From: an uncultured Alphaproteobacteria bacterium
Lineage (GTDB): Bacteria > Pseudomonadota > Alphaproteobacteria > Rs-D84
Assembly: GCA_946611025.1 (NCBI GenBank)
Contig: CAMOCR010000014.1
Span: forward strand, 1 to 13,013
Length of the DNA: 13,013 nt
Reading direction: 5' to 3'
Made by a program: the position numbers and the translations under genes. Under the pieces are notes generated by a model. It was not told where the DNA came from, did not search any database, and worked only from the letters and a program-made list of their open reading frames with translations. Positions 12,672 through 13,013 of this stretch are shown here, piece after piece. How positions within the stretch are numbered: position 1 is the first letter of the stretch; each line of letters begins with the position of its first letter.

Positions 12672-13013
12672 TTATTTTGCGCCTGGAACACCGCCGGCGG
12701 CCTGCATGCGTTGCATTACAGCCTCCATCCCACCCATGCGTTGAATCATCGCCATTTGTTGTTTCATTTTGGTGTATTGCTTGATAATGTGTTCCACATC
12801 GCGCACGGTGCAACCCGCGGTTTCGGCAATACGCGTTTTTGCATTGGCAAAGATTTTTTCTGGTTCGGCGCGTTCGGCGGCGGTCATTGCCTCCAATATC
12901 TTAATCTGGGCATCAACACTGCCGTCTTTGATTTTTTCTTTCATAGCACTTACGGCACCCGACATACCCGGCACCATTTTCAACAGACCGCTAAAATTGC
13001 TCATCTTTTTAAT
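12672..13013 (-). CDS. ffh: Signal recognition particle protein Ffh, C-terminal M domain (cut by window edge)
   Basis: Ffh binds signal sequences on nascent chains and SRP RNA, delivering ribosomes to the membrane. Only the end of the M domain is present. The minus-strand frame is open to the window edge and reads IKKMSNFSGLLKMVPGMSG, matching the family's QIKKMG..SLLKMLPGM, so the ATG near 13004 is internal. Then come MTAAERAEPEKIF, the RNA-binding helix region TRIAETAGCTVRDVEHIIKQY, and a Met-rich tail (MKQQMAMIQRMGGMEAVMQRM) that lines the signal-peptide groove. The RNA-binding motif departs from the usual SRxxRIAxG(S/C)G: it reads NAKTRIAETAG. The gene is followed by an unknown 96-aa gene and rlmE rather than rpsP-rimM-trmD. 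Confidence 0.93.
   Translation of the reverse strand: MKKMSNFSGLLKMVPGMSGAVSAMKEKIKDGSVDAQIKILEAMTAAERAEPEKIFANAKTRIAETAGCTVRDVEHIIKQYTKMKQQMAMIQRMGGMEAVMQRMQAAGGVPGAK

Noticed and set aside
1..13013. CRISPR array, insertion sequence, prophage or tRNA gene
   Set aside because: No regularly spaced repeats, transposase or phage genes, terminal inverted repeats or cloverleaf sequences were found by eye.

Overview
The window looks like chromosome from an uncultured alphaproteobacterium, most likely one of the small-genome lineages found in animal guts (RF32 or Rs-D84-like groups). This is inference. The evidence is the alphaproteobacterial/eukaryotic-type motif 2 in HisRS, dense housekeeping genes with tiny gaps or overlaps, near-exclusive TAA stops, and secreted Cys-rich GYY proteins that I associate from memory with these gut lineages. 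No plasmid, phage, transposon, CRISPR or RNA-gene cassette was recognised.

Layout. 1-209 holds the end of a possible upstream gene and a leader with alternative RNA pairings and a terminator. 210-1569 encodes a secreted cysteine-rich protein split by a single-base frameshift at about 660. 1570-2168 is an AT-rich gap with a long hairpin, a strong terminator and decayed terminator-like copies. 2169-2717 is an orphan protein, convergent with aroK-mscL (minus strand, 14 nt overlap, MscL carrying a C-terminal zinc ribbon). 3995-5095 is an outer-membrane beta-barrel protein facing prfA and hisS (minus). Further right on the minus strand lie a YgjP-type metallopeptidase and transketolase. rnhA runs divergently from transketolase out of a 36 nt gap. 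10743-11667 is a two-gene operon of unknown, mutually similar coiled-coil proteins behind a near-consensus promoter and Shine-Dalgarno sequence. The right end is a minus-strand run ffh (cut by the window edge), a 96-aa unknown protein and rlmE.

How the parts fit. Most recognised genes serve translation (prfA, hisS, rlmE), protein targeting (ffh), central carbon and aromatic metabolism (transketolase, aroK), RNA:DNA hybrid removal (rnhA) and osmotic safety (mscL). Convergent pairs share bidirectional terminators at 2718-2745, 5106-5135 and 11668-11694. Three promoters share the extended -10 string TGATATAAT. One of these lies in a symmetric element that can fire both transketolase, probably leaderless, and rnhA.

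The most novel material is the tandem paralogue pair at 10743-11667, the frameshifted Cys-rich protein with its structured leader, and several family proteins with altered signature residues (AroK GEG, HisRS RGLAYY, Ffh RNA-binding motif).
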